A stretch of 64,000 nucleotides of DNA, taken from Penium margaritaceum (Eukaryota > Streptophyta > Zygnematophyceae > Desmidiales > Peniaceae). Under the pieces are notes generated by a model, which saw only the letters and a list, made by a program, of their open reading frames with translations, was not told the origin of the DNA and searched no databases. The DNA is taken from NCBI GenBank assembly GCA_023375785.1, contig SZWC01000567.1, positions 195,590-259,589 on the forward strand, given 5' to 3'. The position numbers were made by a program, and so were the translations under genes. Of the stretch, positions 35,493 to 48,912 are shown piece by piece. The stretch's first letter is position 1. The number at the start of each line of letters is the position of its first letter.

Positions 35493-38400
35493 TGGAGCAA
35501 GCCAGGGAGCGGCGGAGCAAGCCACCAAATGGTGGAGCAAGCCAGAGAACGGTGGAGCAAGCCAGAGAACGGTGGAGCGAGCTAGAGAACAGTGAAGCAA
35601 GCCAGAGAACTGTGGAGCAAGCCATAGAACAGTAGAGCAGGCCAGAGAACGGTGGAGCAAGCCAGAGAACGGTGGAGCAAGCTAGAGAACAGTGTAGCAA
35701 GCCAGAGAACGGTGGAGCAAGCCAGAGAACGGATGAGCAAGTCAGAGAACGGTGGAGCAGAAGGAGAACTGTGGAGCAAGCCAGAGAATGATGGAGCACA
35801 TAGGAGAACTATGGAGCAAGTCAAAAATGGTGGAGCAAGCAAGACAACTGTGGACCAAGCCAAAAGATCAGTGAAGCAAGCTAGAGGGTGGTGGAAAAGC
35901 CAGAGAATGGTGGGCAAAGCCACAAAATGGTGGAGCAAGCCAGAGAAAAGTGGAGCACACCAGAGAAACGTCGAGCAAGCTAGAGAAAGGTGGAGAAATC
36001 CAAAAAACAGTGGAGCGAGCCAGGAAACGATGGTGCAAGCCAGAGAACGGTGGAGCAAGCAAGAAAACAGTAGGGCCGGCCATAAAATGGTGGAGGAAGC
36101 CAGAGAAAGGTGGAGCAAGTCAAAGAACAGTGTAGCAAGCCAGAGAACAGTGGAGCAAGCCAGAGAAAGGTGGAGCAAGCCAGAGAACAGTGGAGCAAGC
36201 CAGAGGAAAGTGTAGCACACGAGATAATAGTGGAGGAATTCAGAAATTGGCGCAGGGAGCCAGAGATTGGTGGAGCAAGTCAAAGAATGGTGGAGCAAGC
36301 TAGAGAACACGGGAAAAATCCAGAGAACAGTAGAGCAAGCCCGAGAACGGTGAATCAAGCCACAGAAAGGTGGAGCAAGCCAAACAAAGGTGGAGAAAGG
36401 CAGAAAAAGGTGGTGCAAGCCACAGAATTGTGGAGCAAGCCAGAGAACAGTGGAGCAGGCCAGAAAATGGTCAAGCAGGCAAGAAACAGGTGGAGCAAGC
36501 CAGAGAAATGTGGAGCAAGCCAGATAGCTGTGGAGCAAGCCAGAGAATGGTGGAGCAAGCCTGAGAACAGTAGAGCAAGCAAGAGAACAGTGGAGCAAGC
36601 CATATAACGGTGTAGAAAGCCTCAGAATGGTTGAGCAAGCTAGAAAACAGTGGAGCAAGCCAAAAAATGGTGGAGCAAGCCAGGAAACAATGGAGCAAGC
36701 CAAAGAATGGTAGAGCAGGCATGAGAACGGTGCAGCACATTATAGAACGGTAGAGCAAGCCAGAGAAATGTGGAGCAAGCAAAAGAACGGTGGAGTAAGC
36801 AAGTGAACTTTGGAGCAAGCCAGACAATGGTGGAGCAAGCTTGAGAACGGTGGAGCAAGCCAGAGAATGGTGCAGCAGGTCAGAGAACGGTGGACCAAGC
36901 CTAAGAACGGTGAAGCTTGTCAGAGAACAGTAGAGCAAGCGAGAGAATGGTTGAGCAAGACGGTGACCAGTGGAGACAGCCAGAGAATGGTGGAGCAGGC
37001 TAGAGGGCACTGGAGAAGGCCAGAGAACTGTGAAGCAAGCAAGAGAATAGTAGAGCAAGCTAGAGAACAGTGCTGCAAGCCAAAGAACAGTGGTACAAGC
37101 CAGAGAACAGTGGAGGAAACCGGAGAACATTGGAGCAAGCCAGAGAATTTAGAGCAAGCCCGAGAACAGTGGAGCAAGCCAAAGAACAGTGAAGCAAGCC
37201 ATTGCATGGTAGAGCAAAACGGACCAGTGGAGCAGGCCAGGGAACGGTGGAGCAGGCCAAAGAATGTAGAGCAAGCCAGAGAACAGGGGAGCTAGCCAGA
37301 GATTTGTGGAGCAGCTCATGGAATGGTGGAGCAAGCCAGAGAATGGCAGAGCAGGCCAGAGAACGATGGAGCAAGAAAGAGAACGGTGGAGAAAGCCAGA
37401 TAACAGAGTAGCAAGAGAGAGAACCATGGAGGAGGCCAGAGAACAATGGAGCAAGCCAGAGATTAATGGAGCAAGTTAGTGAATGGTGGAGCAAGCCAGA
37501 GAACGGTAGAGCAAGCCAGAGAGCAGTGGAGCACACGAAAGAATGATGGAGCAAGTCAGAGGATGATGGAGCAAGCCAGAGAACAGTGGGGCAAGCCAAA
37601 GAACACTGGAGCAAGCCGGAAAACAGTGGAGCAAGCCTGATAACGCTGGAGCAAGCCAGAGAATAGTGGAGCAAGCCAGAGATTAATGGAGCAAGTTAGT
37701 GAATGGTGGAGCAAGCCAGAGAACGGTAGAGCAAGCCAGAGAGCAGTGGAGCACACGAAAGAATGATGGAGCAAGTCAGAGGATGGTGGAGCAAGCCAGA
37801 GAACAGTGGGGCAAGCCAAAGAACACTGGAGCAAGCCGGAAAACAGTGGAGCAAGCCTGATAACGCTAAAGCAAGCCAGAGAATAGTGGAGCAAGCCAGA
37901 GAAAGGTGGAGCAGGCCAGAGAAAGGTGGAACAAGCTAGAAAAAGCTGGAGCAAGCCAGAAACCTGTGGAGCAACAAAGAGAAAGGTGGATCAGTTCAGA
38001 AAAAAGTTGAGCAAGCCAGAGAACGGTGGAGCAAGCGAGAGAACGGTTGAGTAAGCCAGAGAATGGTGGAGTAAGCCAGAGAACAGTGGAGTAAGCCAGG
38101 GAAAGAAGGAGCAAGCCAGAGAATGGTGGAACAAGTGCGAGAAACGATGAGCAAGCCAGAGAAAGGTGGAGCGATGAAGAGAACGTTGGAGCAAGCACAA
38201 GACTTGTGGAACAAACAAGAGAACGATGGTACAAGCTGGTGAACGGTGGAGCAAGCCAGAAAACGGTGGATGAAGCAAGAGACAAGTGGAGCAAGCCAGA
38301 AAATATCGGAGCAAGCAAAGAAACGGTGGAGCAAGCCAGAGAACGGTGGAGCAAGCCAAACAACGGTGGTGCAATCCAGAAAACGGTGGAGTAAGCCAGA

Positions 38401-41400
38401 GAATAGTGGAGTAACCCAGGAAAAGGTGGGGCAAACCAGAGAACTGTGGAGCAAGCCTGGGAATGGCGGAGCAAGATAGAGGATGGTGGAGCAAGCCGGA
38501 GAACAGTGGAGCAAGTCAGGGAACCGTAGAGCAAGTCACAGAACAGTGAAGCAAGCTAGAGAACAATGGAGCAAGCCAGGGAATGGTGGAGCTAGCAAGA
38601 AAATGGTGGAGCAAGTCTGAGAACCTTGGAGCAACCTGAGAACGGTGGAGCAAGCCACAGAACGGTGGGGTAAGCCAGAGAACAGTGGAGAAAGCCAGAG
38701 AAAAGTGGAGGAAGCCAGAGGTTGGTGGAGCAAGCAAGTGAAGTTTGCAGCAAGCCAGAGAACGGTGTAGCAAGCAAGGTAATGGTGGAGCCAGGGATTG
38801 TCAAAGCAAGCCTAAGAAAGGCGGATCAAGTCTGAGATAGGTGGATCAAGCCAGAGATTGGTGGAGCAAGCCAGAGAAACGTGGAGCAGGCCAGAGATTG
38901 GTGGAGCAAGACAGAAATTGGTTGAGCAAGCCAGAGAATGGAAGAGCAAACCTAAGAACGGTGGAGCAAGCTAAAAAATGGTGGAGCAAGCCAGAGATTG
39001 GTGGAGCAAGACAGAAATTGGTTGAGCAAGCCAGAGAATGGAAGAGCAAACCTAAGAACGGTGGAGCAAGCTAAAAAATGGTGGAGCAAGCCAGAGATCA
39101 ATAGAGCAAGCTTGAGAATGGTGGAGCAAGCCAGAGAACGGTAGAGAAAGCCAGGGCACGATGGAGCAAGCTTGAGAACGATGGAGCAAGCCAGAGAATG
39201 GTGGAGCAAGACAGAAATTGGTTGAGCAAGCCAGAGAATGGAAGAGCAAACCTAAGAACGGTGGAGCAAGCTAAAAAATGGTGGAGCAAGCCAGAGATCA
39301 ATAGAGCAAGCTTGAGAACGATGGAGCAAGCCAGAGAATGGTGGAGCAAGCCAGAGAACAGTGGAGCAATGCAGAGAACGGTGGAGCAAGCTAAAAACGG
39401 TGGACTAAGCAGGAGAACGGTGGAGCAAGCCAGAGATCAATAGAGCAAGCTTGAGAATGGTGGAGCAAGCCAGAGAACGGTAGAGAAAGCCAGGGCACGA
39501 TGGAGCAAGCTTGAGAACGATGGAGCAAGCCAGAGAATGGTGGAGCAAGCCAGAGAACAGTGGAGCAATGCAGAGAACGGTGGAGCAAGCTAAAAACGGT
39601 GGACTAAGCAGGAGAACGGTGGAGCAACCTCGGGAAGGGTGGAGCAAGCCAGAGACAATTGGCTTAAGCCAAGGAATAGTGGAGCAAGCCAGTGAATGTT
39701 GGAGCCAGCCAGAGAACGGTGGAGCAAACCAGAGAAGGATGGAGAAAGCTAGAGAATGGTGGAGTAATCCAGAGAACGGTGGAGATAGCCAGAGAACAGT
39801 GGAGCAAGCCAGAGAACGACGGAGCAAAAAAGAACAGCGGTGCAGGCCAGAGAACCACTGGAGCAGGCCAAATAATGAAGAAGCAAACTTGTGAACAGGA
39901 GTGCTAGCCAGAAAGCTGTGGAGCAGGCCAGAGAATAGTGGTGTAAGCCAAAGAACGGTGGAGCACGCCAAAAAACGGTGGAGCAAGCCAAAGAACGGTG
40001 GAGCAAGCCAGAGAACAATGGAACAAGCAAGAGAACACTAAAAAATGCTAGAGAGCCTTTAATCAAGCCAGAAAACGGTGGAGCAAGCCAAAGAACGGTG
40101 GAGCAAGCCAGAGAACAATGGAACAAGCAAGAGAACACTAAAAAATGCTAGAGAGCCTTTAATCAAGCCAGAAAACGGTGGAGCAAGCCAGAAAACAGGT
40201 TTGCATGCCAGAGAACGGTGGAGTAAGCTAGAGAAAGGTGGCGGAAGTCACAGAATGGTGGAGCAAGTCCGTGAACGGTGGAGGAAACCAGAGAGCAGTG
40301 GAGCAAGCCAGAGAACGGTTGAGGAGGCCAGATAGATGTGGAGCAAGCCAAAGAACGGTGGAGCACACCAGAGAACGGTGGAACAAGTCAGAGAGGGGTG
40401 GAGCAAGCCAGAGAACTGTGGAGCAAGCCAAATAATGATAGAGCAAGCCACAGCATGGTGGTGTAAGCCAGAGAACAATGGAGCAAGCCAAAGAACGGTG
40501 TAACAAGCCAGAAGAAGGTGGATCAAGCCAGAGAAAGGTGGAGCAAGGTAGAGAAAGGTGGATTCAGCAAGAGAATGGTGGAGCTAGCCGGAGAATCGTG
40601 GACCAAGCCAGAGAATCGTGGAGCAAGCCAGAAAATTGTGGAGCAAGCCAGAGAAAGGTGGAGCAAGGTAGAGAAAGGTGGATTCAGCAAGAGAATGGTG
40701 GAGCTAGCCGGAGAATCGTGGACCAAGCCAGAGAATCGTGGAGCAAGCCAGAAAATTGTGGAGCAAGCCAGAGAATCGTGGAGCAAGCCAGAGAAACTTG
40801 GATTAAGCCAGGAAATTGTGGAGCAAGGCAGTGAACAGTGGAGCAGGTCAGAGAACAGTGGAGAAAGCCAGAGAACGGTAGAGAAAACCAGAGAATGGTG
40901 GATCAAATAGAGAACGGTGGAGCAAGCCAGAGAAACTTGGATTAAGCCAGGAAATTGTGGAGCAAGGCAGTGAACAGTGGAGCAGGTCAGAGAACAGTGG
41001 AGAAAGCCAGAGAACGGTAGAGAAAACCAGAGAATGGTGGATCAAATAGAGAACGGTGGAGCAAGCCTCAGAACGGTGGAGCAAGCCAGAGAATGGTTAA
41101 CCAAGCCTGAAAACAGTGGAGCAAGCCAAAGAATGATGGAGCAAGCCAGAGAACGGTGGAGCAAGCCTCAGAACGGTGGAGCAAGCCAGAGAATGGTTAA
41201 CCAAGCCTGAAAACAGTGGAGCAAGCCAAAGAATGATGGAGCAAGCCAGAATGTGGTGGTGCAGGCCAGTGAATGGTGGAGCAAGCCAAAGAAAGGTGGA
41301 GCAAGCCAGAGAGCGGTGGAGCAAGCCGGAGAACGGTGGAGGAAGCCAAATTACTTTGGAGCAAGGCACAGATTGGTCGAACAGGCAAGAGAACGATGGA

Positions 41401-41816
41401 GTAAGCTAGAGAATGGTGGAGCAAGCCAGAGTACGGTTGAGAAAGGCAGAGAACAGTGGAGCAGGTGAGAGAATGGTGCGGCAAGCCAGAGAATGGTGGG
41501 GGAAGCCAGAGAACGATGGAGCAACCCAGAGAACGGGTGAGCAAGCCAAAGAACAGTGGAGGAAGCCACAGAACACTCTAGCAAGGAAGAGAATGTTGGA
41601 GCAGGCCAAAGAAGAGTGGAGCAAGCAAGAGAACTGTGGAGCAGGCAAAAGAATGGTGGAGCAAGCCAAAGAACGGTGGACCAAGCCAAAGAATGGTAAA
41701 GCAAGCCACAGAATGGAGGAAGCCAGAGAACGGTGGACCAAGCCAGAGAGCAGTGGAGCAAGCCAGAGAACGGTGGAGCAAGCCAAAGAACGGTGGAGCA
41801 AGCCAGAGAACGGCGG

Positions 41817-41973
41817 AATAAAACAGAACAGTGGAGCAGGCCAGAGAACGGTGTTGCAGTTGAACGAAAGGTGAGGCAAGCGAGAGAACTAGGGATATAG
41901 CCAGAGAACGGTGGAGCAGGCCGGAGAATGGTGGTGTAAGCCAAAGAACGTCGGAGCAAGCCAAAAAATGGTG
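41817..41973. repeat. Type-A cassette, sister of 35338-35492
   Basis: It carries the same GTGTTGCAG monomer, an AACTAGGG monomer and a GGTGGTGTAAGCC monomer, in the same order. Confidence 0.7.
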
Positions 41974-44900
41974 AAGCAAGCCAGGGAACGGCGGAGCGAG
42001 CCAGCGAATGGTGGAGCAAGCCAGAGAACACTAGAGCAGGCCAGAGAACGGTGGAGCAAGCCAGAAAACAGTGGAGCAAGCTAGAGAACAGTGTAGCAAG
42101 CCAGAGAACGGTGGAGCAAGCCAAAGAACAGATGAGCAAGCCAGACAACGGTGGAGCAGAGGGAGAACGGTGGAGCAAGCCAGAGAATGGTTGAGAACAC
42201 TGGAGAACGGTGGAGCAAGCAAAAAAATGGTGGAGCAAGCCAGACAACGGTGGAGCAGAGGGAGAACGGTGGAGCAAGCCAGAGAATGGTTGAGAACACT
42301 GGAGAACGGTGGAGCAAGCAAAAAAATGGTGGAGCAAGCAAGAGAACTGTGGACCAAGCCAAAAGAACAGTGAAGCAAGCTAGAGAATGGTGGAAAAGCC
42401 AGAGAATGGTGGAGAAAGCCACTGAACGGTGGAGCAAGCCAGAGAAAAGTAGAGCACACCAGAGAAAAGTGGAGCAAGCTAGAGAATGGTGGAAAAGCCA
42501 GAGAATGGTGGAGAAAGCCACTGAACGGTGGAGCAAGCCAGAGAAAAGTAGAGCACACCAGAGAAAAGTGGAGCAAGCTAGAGAAAGGTGGAGTATGCTA
42601 GAAAATGGTGGAGCAAGCCAGAGAATGGTGAAGAAAGCCAGAGAACAGTGGAGCAAGCCAGAGAATGTTGGAGCAGGCCATAAATCAATGGAGCAGGAAA
42701 GAAAACGGTGGAGCAGGCCAGAGAAACATCAAGCAGGCCAAAGTACCGTGGAGCAAGGCAGAGAACGGTGGAGCAAGCCTGAGAACAGTGGAGCAAGCCA
42801 GATAACGATGGAGCAAGCCAGAAAATGGTTGAGCAAGCCAGGGAACAGTGGAGCAAGCCAGAGAACAGTAGAGCAAGCCAGAGAGCAGTAAGGCAAGCCA
42901 GAGAACGATGGAGCAATCCAGAGAAAGGTGGAGCAAGCCAAAGAAAGGTGGAGCAAGCCGGAGAACAGTGGAGCAAGCCAGAGAACAGTAGAGCAAGCCA
43001 GAGAGCAGTAAGGCAAGCCAGAGAACGATGGAGCAATCCAGAGAAAGGTGGAGCAAGCCAAAGAAAGGTGGAGCAAGCCGGAGAACAGTGGATCAAGCCT
43101 AAGAACAGTGGAGCAAGCCAGAGAACGGTAGAGCAAGCCAGAGAACGGTGAAGCAGGCCAGAAAACGGTGGAGCAAGCCAGAGAACAGTGGAGCAAGCTA
43201 TAGAACGGTGGAGCAAGCCGGAGAACAGTGGATCAAGCCTAAGAACAGTGGAGCAAGCCAGAGAACGGTAGAGCAAGCCAGAGAACGGTGAAGCAGGCCA
43301 GAAAACGGTGGAGCAAGCCAGAGAACAGTGGAGCAAGCTATAGAACGGTGGAGCAAGCAAAAGAATTGTGGAGCAAGCCAAACAACGGTGGAGCAAGCCA
43401 AAGAACAGTGGAGCAAGCAAGAGAAATGGAAAGCAAGCCAGAGAATGGTGGACCAAGCCAGACAATGGTGGAGCAAGCCAGAGAACGGTGGAGGAAGCCA
43501 GAGAAAGGTGGAGCAAGCCCTTGAACAATGGAGCAAGCCAGAGAACAATGTAGCAAGCCAGGTAACGGTGCAGCAACCCAAAGAACGGTGGAGCAAGCCT
43601 GCAAACCGGGAGGCAAGCCAGAGAACAATGGAGCAAGTCAGTGAACGGTGGAGCAAGCCAGAGAACAGTGGAGCAAGCCAGAGAACGGTGGAGGAAGCCA
43701 GAGAAAGGTGGAGCAAGCCCTTGAACAATGGAGCAAGCCAGAGAACAATGTAGCAAGCCAGGGAACGGTGCAGCAACCCAAAGAAGGGTGGAGCAAGCCT
43801 GCAAACCGGGAGGCAAGCCAGAGAACAATGGAGCAAGTCAGTGAACGGTGGAGCAAGCCAGAGAACAGTGGAGCAAGCAAGAGAGTGGTAGAGCAGGCCA
43901 CAGATCAGTGGAGCACGCCAGAGAATGGTGGAGATCACAAGAGAACAATGGAGCAAACAGAATATGGTGGAGCAAGCCAGAGAACGATAAAGCAAGCCAA
44001 ATGAAGGTGGAGCAAGCCAGAGAACGGTGGAGCAAACCAGAAAAAGGTGGAGCAAGCCAGAGAAAGGTTGAGCAAGCTAGAGAAAGGTGGAGTAAGCCAG
44101 AGAATGGTGGAACATGCCAGAGAATGATGGAGCAAGCCAGAGAATGGTGGAGCAGGCCAGAAAACGTTGGAGCAGGTCAGAGAACAGTGGATCAGGCTAG
44201 AGAACGGTGGAGCAAGCCAGAGAATGGCAGAGCAAGCTAGAGAATGGTAGAGCAAGCCAGAATGCAGTGGAGCAAGCCAGAGAACGGTGGAGCAAGCCTG
44301 AGAACGGTGGAGGAAGCAAGAGAACAGAGGAGCATGCCAGAAAATGGTGCAGCAAGCCAAGCAACAGTGGAGCAAGCCAGAGAAAGACAAAGCAAGCTAG
44401 AGAATGTTGGAGCAAGCCAGAGAATAGTGGAGTGCGCCAGAGAAATTTGGAGCAAGCCAGATAACGGTGGAGCAAGCCACAAAACAGTTGAGCAAGTCAG
44501 AATATGATGAAGCAAGCCTGAGAACGATGGCGCAAGCAAGAGGTGGGTGGAGGAAGCCAAACAACGGTTGAGCAAGTCAAAGGACGGTGGAGCAAGTCAG
44601 AGAACACTGGAGGAAGCCAGAGAACGTTGGAGCAAGCCTGAGAATGGTGCAGCAAGCCAGAAAATGGTAGAGCAAGCCCGAGAACTGTGCAGCAAGCCAG
44701 AGAACAGTGGAGCAAGCCAGACAACAATAGAGCAATCTAAACAATGGTGGAGCAAGCTGGAGAACAGCGCAGAAAAACAAAACTATGGAGCAGGCCAGAG
44801 AAAAATGGAGTAGGCCAAAGAGAGGTGGAGCAAGCCAGAAAACAGGGGAGCTAGCCAGAGAACGGTAGAGCAGGCCAGAGAATGGTGCTGTAAGCTGAAG

Positions 44901-46607
44901 AACGGTGGAGAATTCCAAAAACTAGTGGAGCAAGCCAGAAAACAGGGGAGCTAGCCAGAGAACGGTAGAGCAGGCCAGAGAATGGTGCTGTAAGCTGAAG
45001 AACGGTGGAGAATTCCAAAAACTAGTGGAGCAAGCCAGGAAACGATGGAGCAAGCCAGAGAACGATGGAGCAAGCCAGAAAATAGTAGGGCAGGCCATAA
45101 AATGGTGGAAGAAGCCAGAGAACGGTGAAGCAAGCCAAAGAATAGTGCAGCAAGCCAGACAACAGTGGAGCAAGCAAGAGAAAGGTGGAGCAAGCCAGAG
45201 AATGGTGGAGCAAGCCAGACAATGTTGGAGCAAGCCAGAGGAAAGTGGAGCACACGAGAGAACAGTGGAGCAAGCCAGACAACAGTGGAGCAAGCAAGAG
45301 AAAGGTGGAGCAAGCCAGAGAATGGTGGAGCAAGCCAGACAATGTTGGAGCAAGCCAGAGGAAAGTGGAGCACACGAGAGAACAATGGAGCAAGTCAAAA
45401 AATGGTGCAGGAAGCCACAGATTGGTGGAGCAAGTCAAAGAATGGTGGAGCAAGCTAGAGAACACGGGAAAAAGCCAGAGAACGGTAGAGCAAGCGGGAG
45501 AACAGTGGATCAAGCCAAAGAATGGTGGAGCAAGCCAAAGAAAGGTGGACAAAGGTAGAAAAAATGGTGGAGCAAGCCAGAAAACAGTGCAGAAGGCCAG
45601 GGAAAGGTGGAGCAGGCCAGAAAATGGTGGAGCAGGCCAGAAACAGGTCGAGCAGGCCAAAGGAATGTGGAGCAGGCCAGATAGCTGTGTAGCAAGGCAG
45701 AGAATGGTAGAGCAAGCCCGAGAACAGCAGAGCAAGCAAGAGAACAGTGGAGCAAGCCAGATAACGGTGGAGAAAGCCTCAGACCGGCCGAGCAAGCTAG
45801 AAAACGGTGGAGCAAGCCCGAGAACAGCAGAGCAAGCAAGAGAACAGTGGAGCAAGCCAGATAACGGTGGAGAAAGCCTCAGACCGGCCGAGCAAGCTAG
45901 AAAACGGTGGAGCAAGCCACAAAACGGTGAAGCAAGCCAGGGAACAATGGAGCAAGCCAAAGAATGGTAGAGAAGGCATAAGCATGGTGGAGCAAACCAT
46001 AGAACAGTGGAGCAAGCCAGAGAAAGGTGGAGCAAGAAAAAGAAAGGTTGGGCAAGCAAGTGAACGGTGGAGCAAGCCAGACAACGGTGGAGCAAGCTAG
46101 ACAACGGTGGAGCAAGCCGGAGAATGGTGGAGCAGGCCAGAGAATGGTGGACCAAGCCTTAGAACGGTGGAGCTTGTCAGAGAACAGTGGAGCAAACCAA
46201 AGAATGGTGAAGCAAGCCAAAGACCAGTGGAGAAAGCCAGAGAACGTTGGAGCAGGTCAGAAAATGGTGGAGCAGGCCAGAGACCACTGGAGAATGCCAT
46301 ATAATTGTGAAGCAAGCCAGAGAATGGTAGAGCAAGCTAGAGAACAGTGGAGCAAGCCAGAGAACGTTGGAGCAGGTCAGAAAATGGTGGAGCAGGCCAG
46401 AGACCACTGGAGAATGCCATATAATTGTGAAGCAAGCCAGAGAATGGTAGAGCAAGCTAGAGAACAGTGGAGCAAGGCACAAAACAGTGCTGCAAGCCAG
46501 AGAACGGTGGAGCAAGCCGGAGAACGGTGGAACAAGCCAGAGAATGTGGAGCAAGCCCTAGAACAGTAGAGCAAGCAAAAGAACGGTGAAGCGAGCCACG
46601 GTGGAGC

Positions 46608-46695
46608 CACACGGACCAGTGGAGCAGGCCAGAGAACGGTGGAGCAGGCCAACAAATGTAGAGCAAGCCAGAGAACAGGGGAGCTAGCTAGACAA
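46608..46695. repeat. Type-B cassette exemplar (GACCAGTGG ... AATGTAGAG ... AACAGGGGAGCTAGC)
   Basis: A short ordered set of variant monomers including GGACCAGTGG, a shortened AATGTAGAG monomer and AACAGGGGAGCTAGC. Related copies lie near 32095-32175 and 37210-37300, and the second half is repeated near 46741-46808. Confidence 0.65.
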
Positions 46696-48009
46696 CGATG
46701 GAGCAGTCCACAGAATGGTGGAGCAAGACAGAGAATGGTAGAGCAGGCCAGAGAACGGTGGAGCAGGCCAACAAATGTAGAGCAAGCCAGAGAACAGGGG
46801 AGCTAGCTAGACAACGATGGAGCAGTCCACAGAATGGTGGAGCAAGACAGAGAATGGTAGAGCAGGCCAGAGAACGGTGGAGCAATGCAGAGAACGGTGG
46901 AGAAAGCCAGAGAACAGAGTAGCAAGACAGAGAACCATGGAGGAAGCCAGAGACTGGTGGAGGAAGCCAGAGAAAAATGGAGCAAGTTAGTGAATGGTGG
47001 AGCAAGCCAGAGAACAGTTGAGCAAGCCAGAGAACAGTGCAGCAGGCTAGAGAACGGTTAAGCAAGCCAGAGAACAATGGAGCACACCAGGGAACGGTGG
47101 AGCAAATCAGAGGATGATGAAGCAAGCCAGAGAACAGTTGAGCAAGCCAGAGAACAGTGCAGCAGGCTAGAGAACGGTTAAGCAAGCCAGAGAACAATGG
47201 AGCACACCAGGGAACGGTGGAGCAAATCAGAGGATGATGAAGCAAGCCAGAGAACGGTGGGGCAAGCCAAAGAACACTGGAGCAAGCCAGAAAACAGTGG
47301 AGCAAGCCTGAGAACGGTGGAGCAAGCCAGAGAACTGTGGAGCAAGCCAGAGAAAGGTGGAGCAAGCCAGAGAAAGGTGGACCAAGCTAGAAAAAGGTGG
47401 AGCAAGCCAGAAACCTGTGGAGAAACCAAGAGAAAGGTGGAGCAGTTTAGATAAAGGTTGAGCAAGCCAGAGAACGGTGGAGCAAGCGAGAGAACGGTGG
47501 AGTAAGCTAGAGAACTGTGGAGTAAGCTAGAGAACAGTGGAGTAAGCCAGGGAAAGGAGGGGCAAGCCAGAGAATGGTGGAGCAAGCCAGAGAAACAAGG
47601 AGCAAGCCAGAGAAAGGTGGAGCAATCAAGAGAACGGTGGAGCAAGCAAAGGATTGGTAGAGCAAGCAAGAGAACGGAGGTACAAGCTTGAGAACGGTGG
47701 AGCAAGCCAGAAAATGGTGGAGCAAGCTAGAGAATGGTGGAGCAAGCCAAAGACGGATGGAGCAAGCTTGAGAACGGTGGAGCAAGCAAGAGAACAATAG
47801 AGCAAGCAAGAGACTGGTGGAGCAAGCCAGAAAATGGTGGAGCAAGCTAGAGAATGGTGGAGCAAGCCAAAGACGGATGGAGCAAGCTTGAGAACGGTGG
47901 AGCAAGCAAGAGAACAATAGAGCAAGCAAGAGACTGGTGGAGCAAGCCAGAAAACATTGGAGGAAGCCAAAGAACGGTGAAGCAAGCCAGAGAACGGTGG
48001 AGCAAGCCA

Positions 48010-48912
48010 AAGAATGGTGATCCAAGCCAAAGAAGGGTGGAGTAAGCCAGAGAATAGTGGAGCAACCAAGGGAAAGGTTGGGTAAACCAGAGAACTGTGG
48101 AGCAAGCCCGGGAATGGTGGAGCAAGATAGAGAACGGTGGAGCAAGCCGGAGAACAGTGGAGCAAGCCAGGGAACTGTATAGCAAGGCAGAGAACGGTGG
48201 AGCAAGCCCGGGAATGGTGGAGCAAGATAGAGAACGGTGGAGCAAGCCGGAGAACAGTGGAGCAAGCCAGGGAACTGTATAGCAAGGCAGAGAACGGTGA
48301 AGCAAGCCAGAAAACAATAGAGCAAGCAAGAAAGCGGTGGAGGAAGCCAGACAAAGGTGGAGCAAGCCACAGAACAGTGGAGCAATCCAGAGATCGGTGG
48401 ACAAGCCAGAGAATGAAGGAGAAAGCCAAGAAAAGGTGGAAAAAGCCAGAGTAAGGCAGAGTAAGTCAGAGGGCAGNAAGAATGGTGATCCAAGCCAAAG
48501 AAGGGTGGAGTAAGCCAGAGAATAGTGGAGCAACCAAGGGAAAGGTGGGGTAAACCAGAGAACTGTGGAGCAAGCCCGGGAATGGTGGAGCAAGATAGAG
48601 AACGGTGGAGCAAGCCGGAGAACAGTGGAGCAAGCCAGGGAACTGTATAGCAAGGCAGAGAACGGTGAAGCAAGCCAGAAAACAATAGAGCAAGCCAGGG
48701 AATGGTTGAGCCATTCCCTGGCTTGCTCTAAGGTGGAGGAAGCAGGAGAGCGGTAGAGCAAGCAAGAAAGCGGTGGAGGAAGCCAGACAAAGGTGGAGCA
48801 AGCCACAGAACAGTGGAGCAATCCAGAGATCGGTGGACAAGCCAGAGAATGAAGGAGAAAGCCAAGAAAAGGTGGAAAAAGCCAGAGTAAGGCAGAGTAA
48901 GTCAGAGGGCAG
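48010..48912. repeat. Two versions of one ~450-bp satellite block joined by an N at 48477
   Basis: 48010-48476 and 48478-48912 begin and end with the same sequence. The first version has an extra block of about 100 bp (the CCCGGGAATGG part occurs twice). The second carries the hairpin at 48686-48730. They may be two alleles or two contig ends placed in a row. Confidence 0.85.
48686..48730. repeat. Inverted satellite unit: 20-bp-arm hairpin with a 5-base loop
   Basis: The left arm TAGAGCAAGCCAGGGAATGG (48686-48705), the loop TTGAG (48706-48710) and the exact reverse complement of the arm (48711-48730) form a perfect stem. This is the only clear place I found where a satellite unit lies in the opposite orientation. 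The other version of this block (48010-48476) lacks it. Confidence 0.93.
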
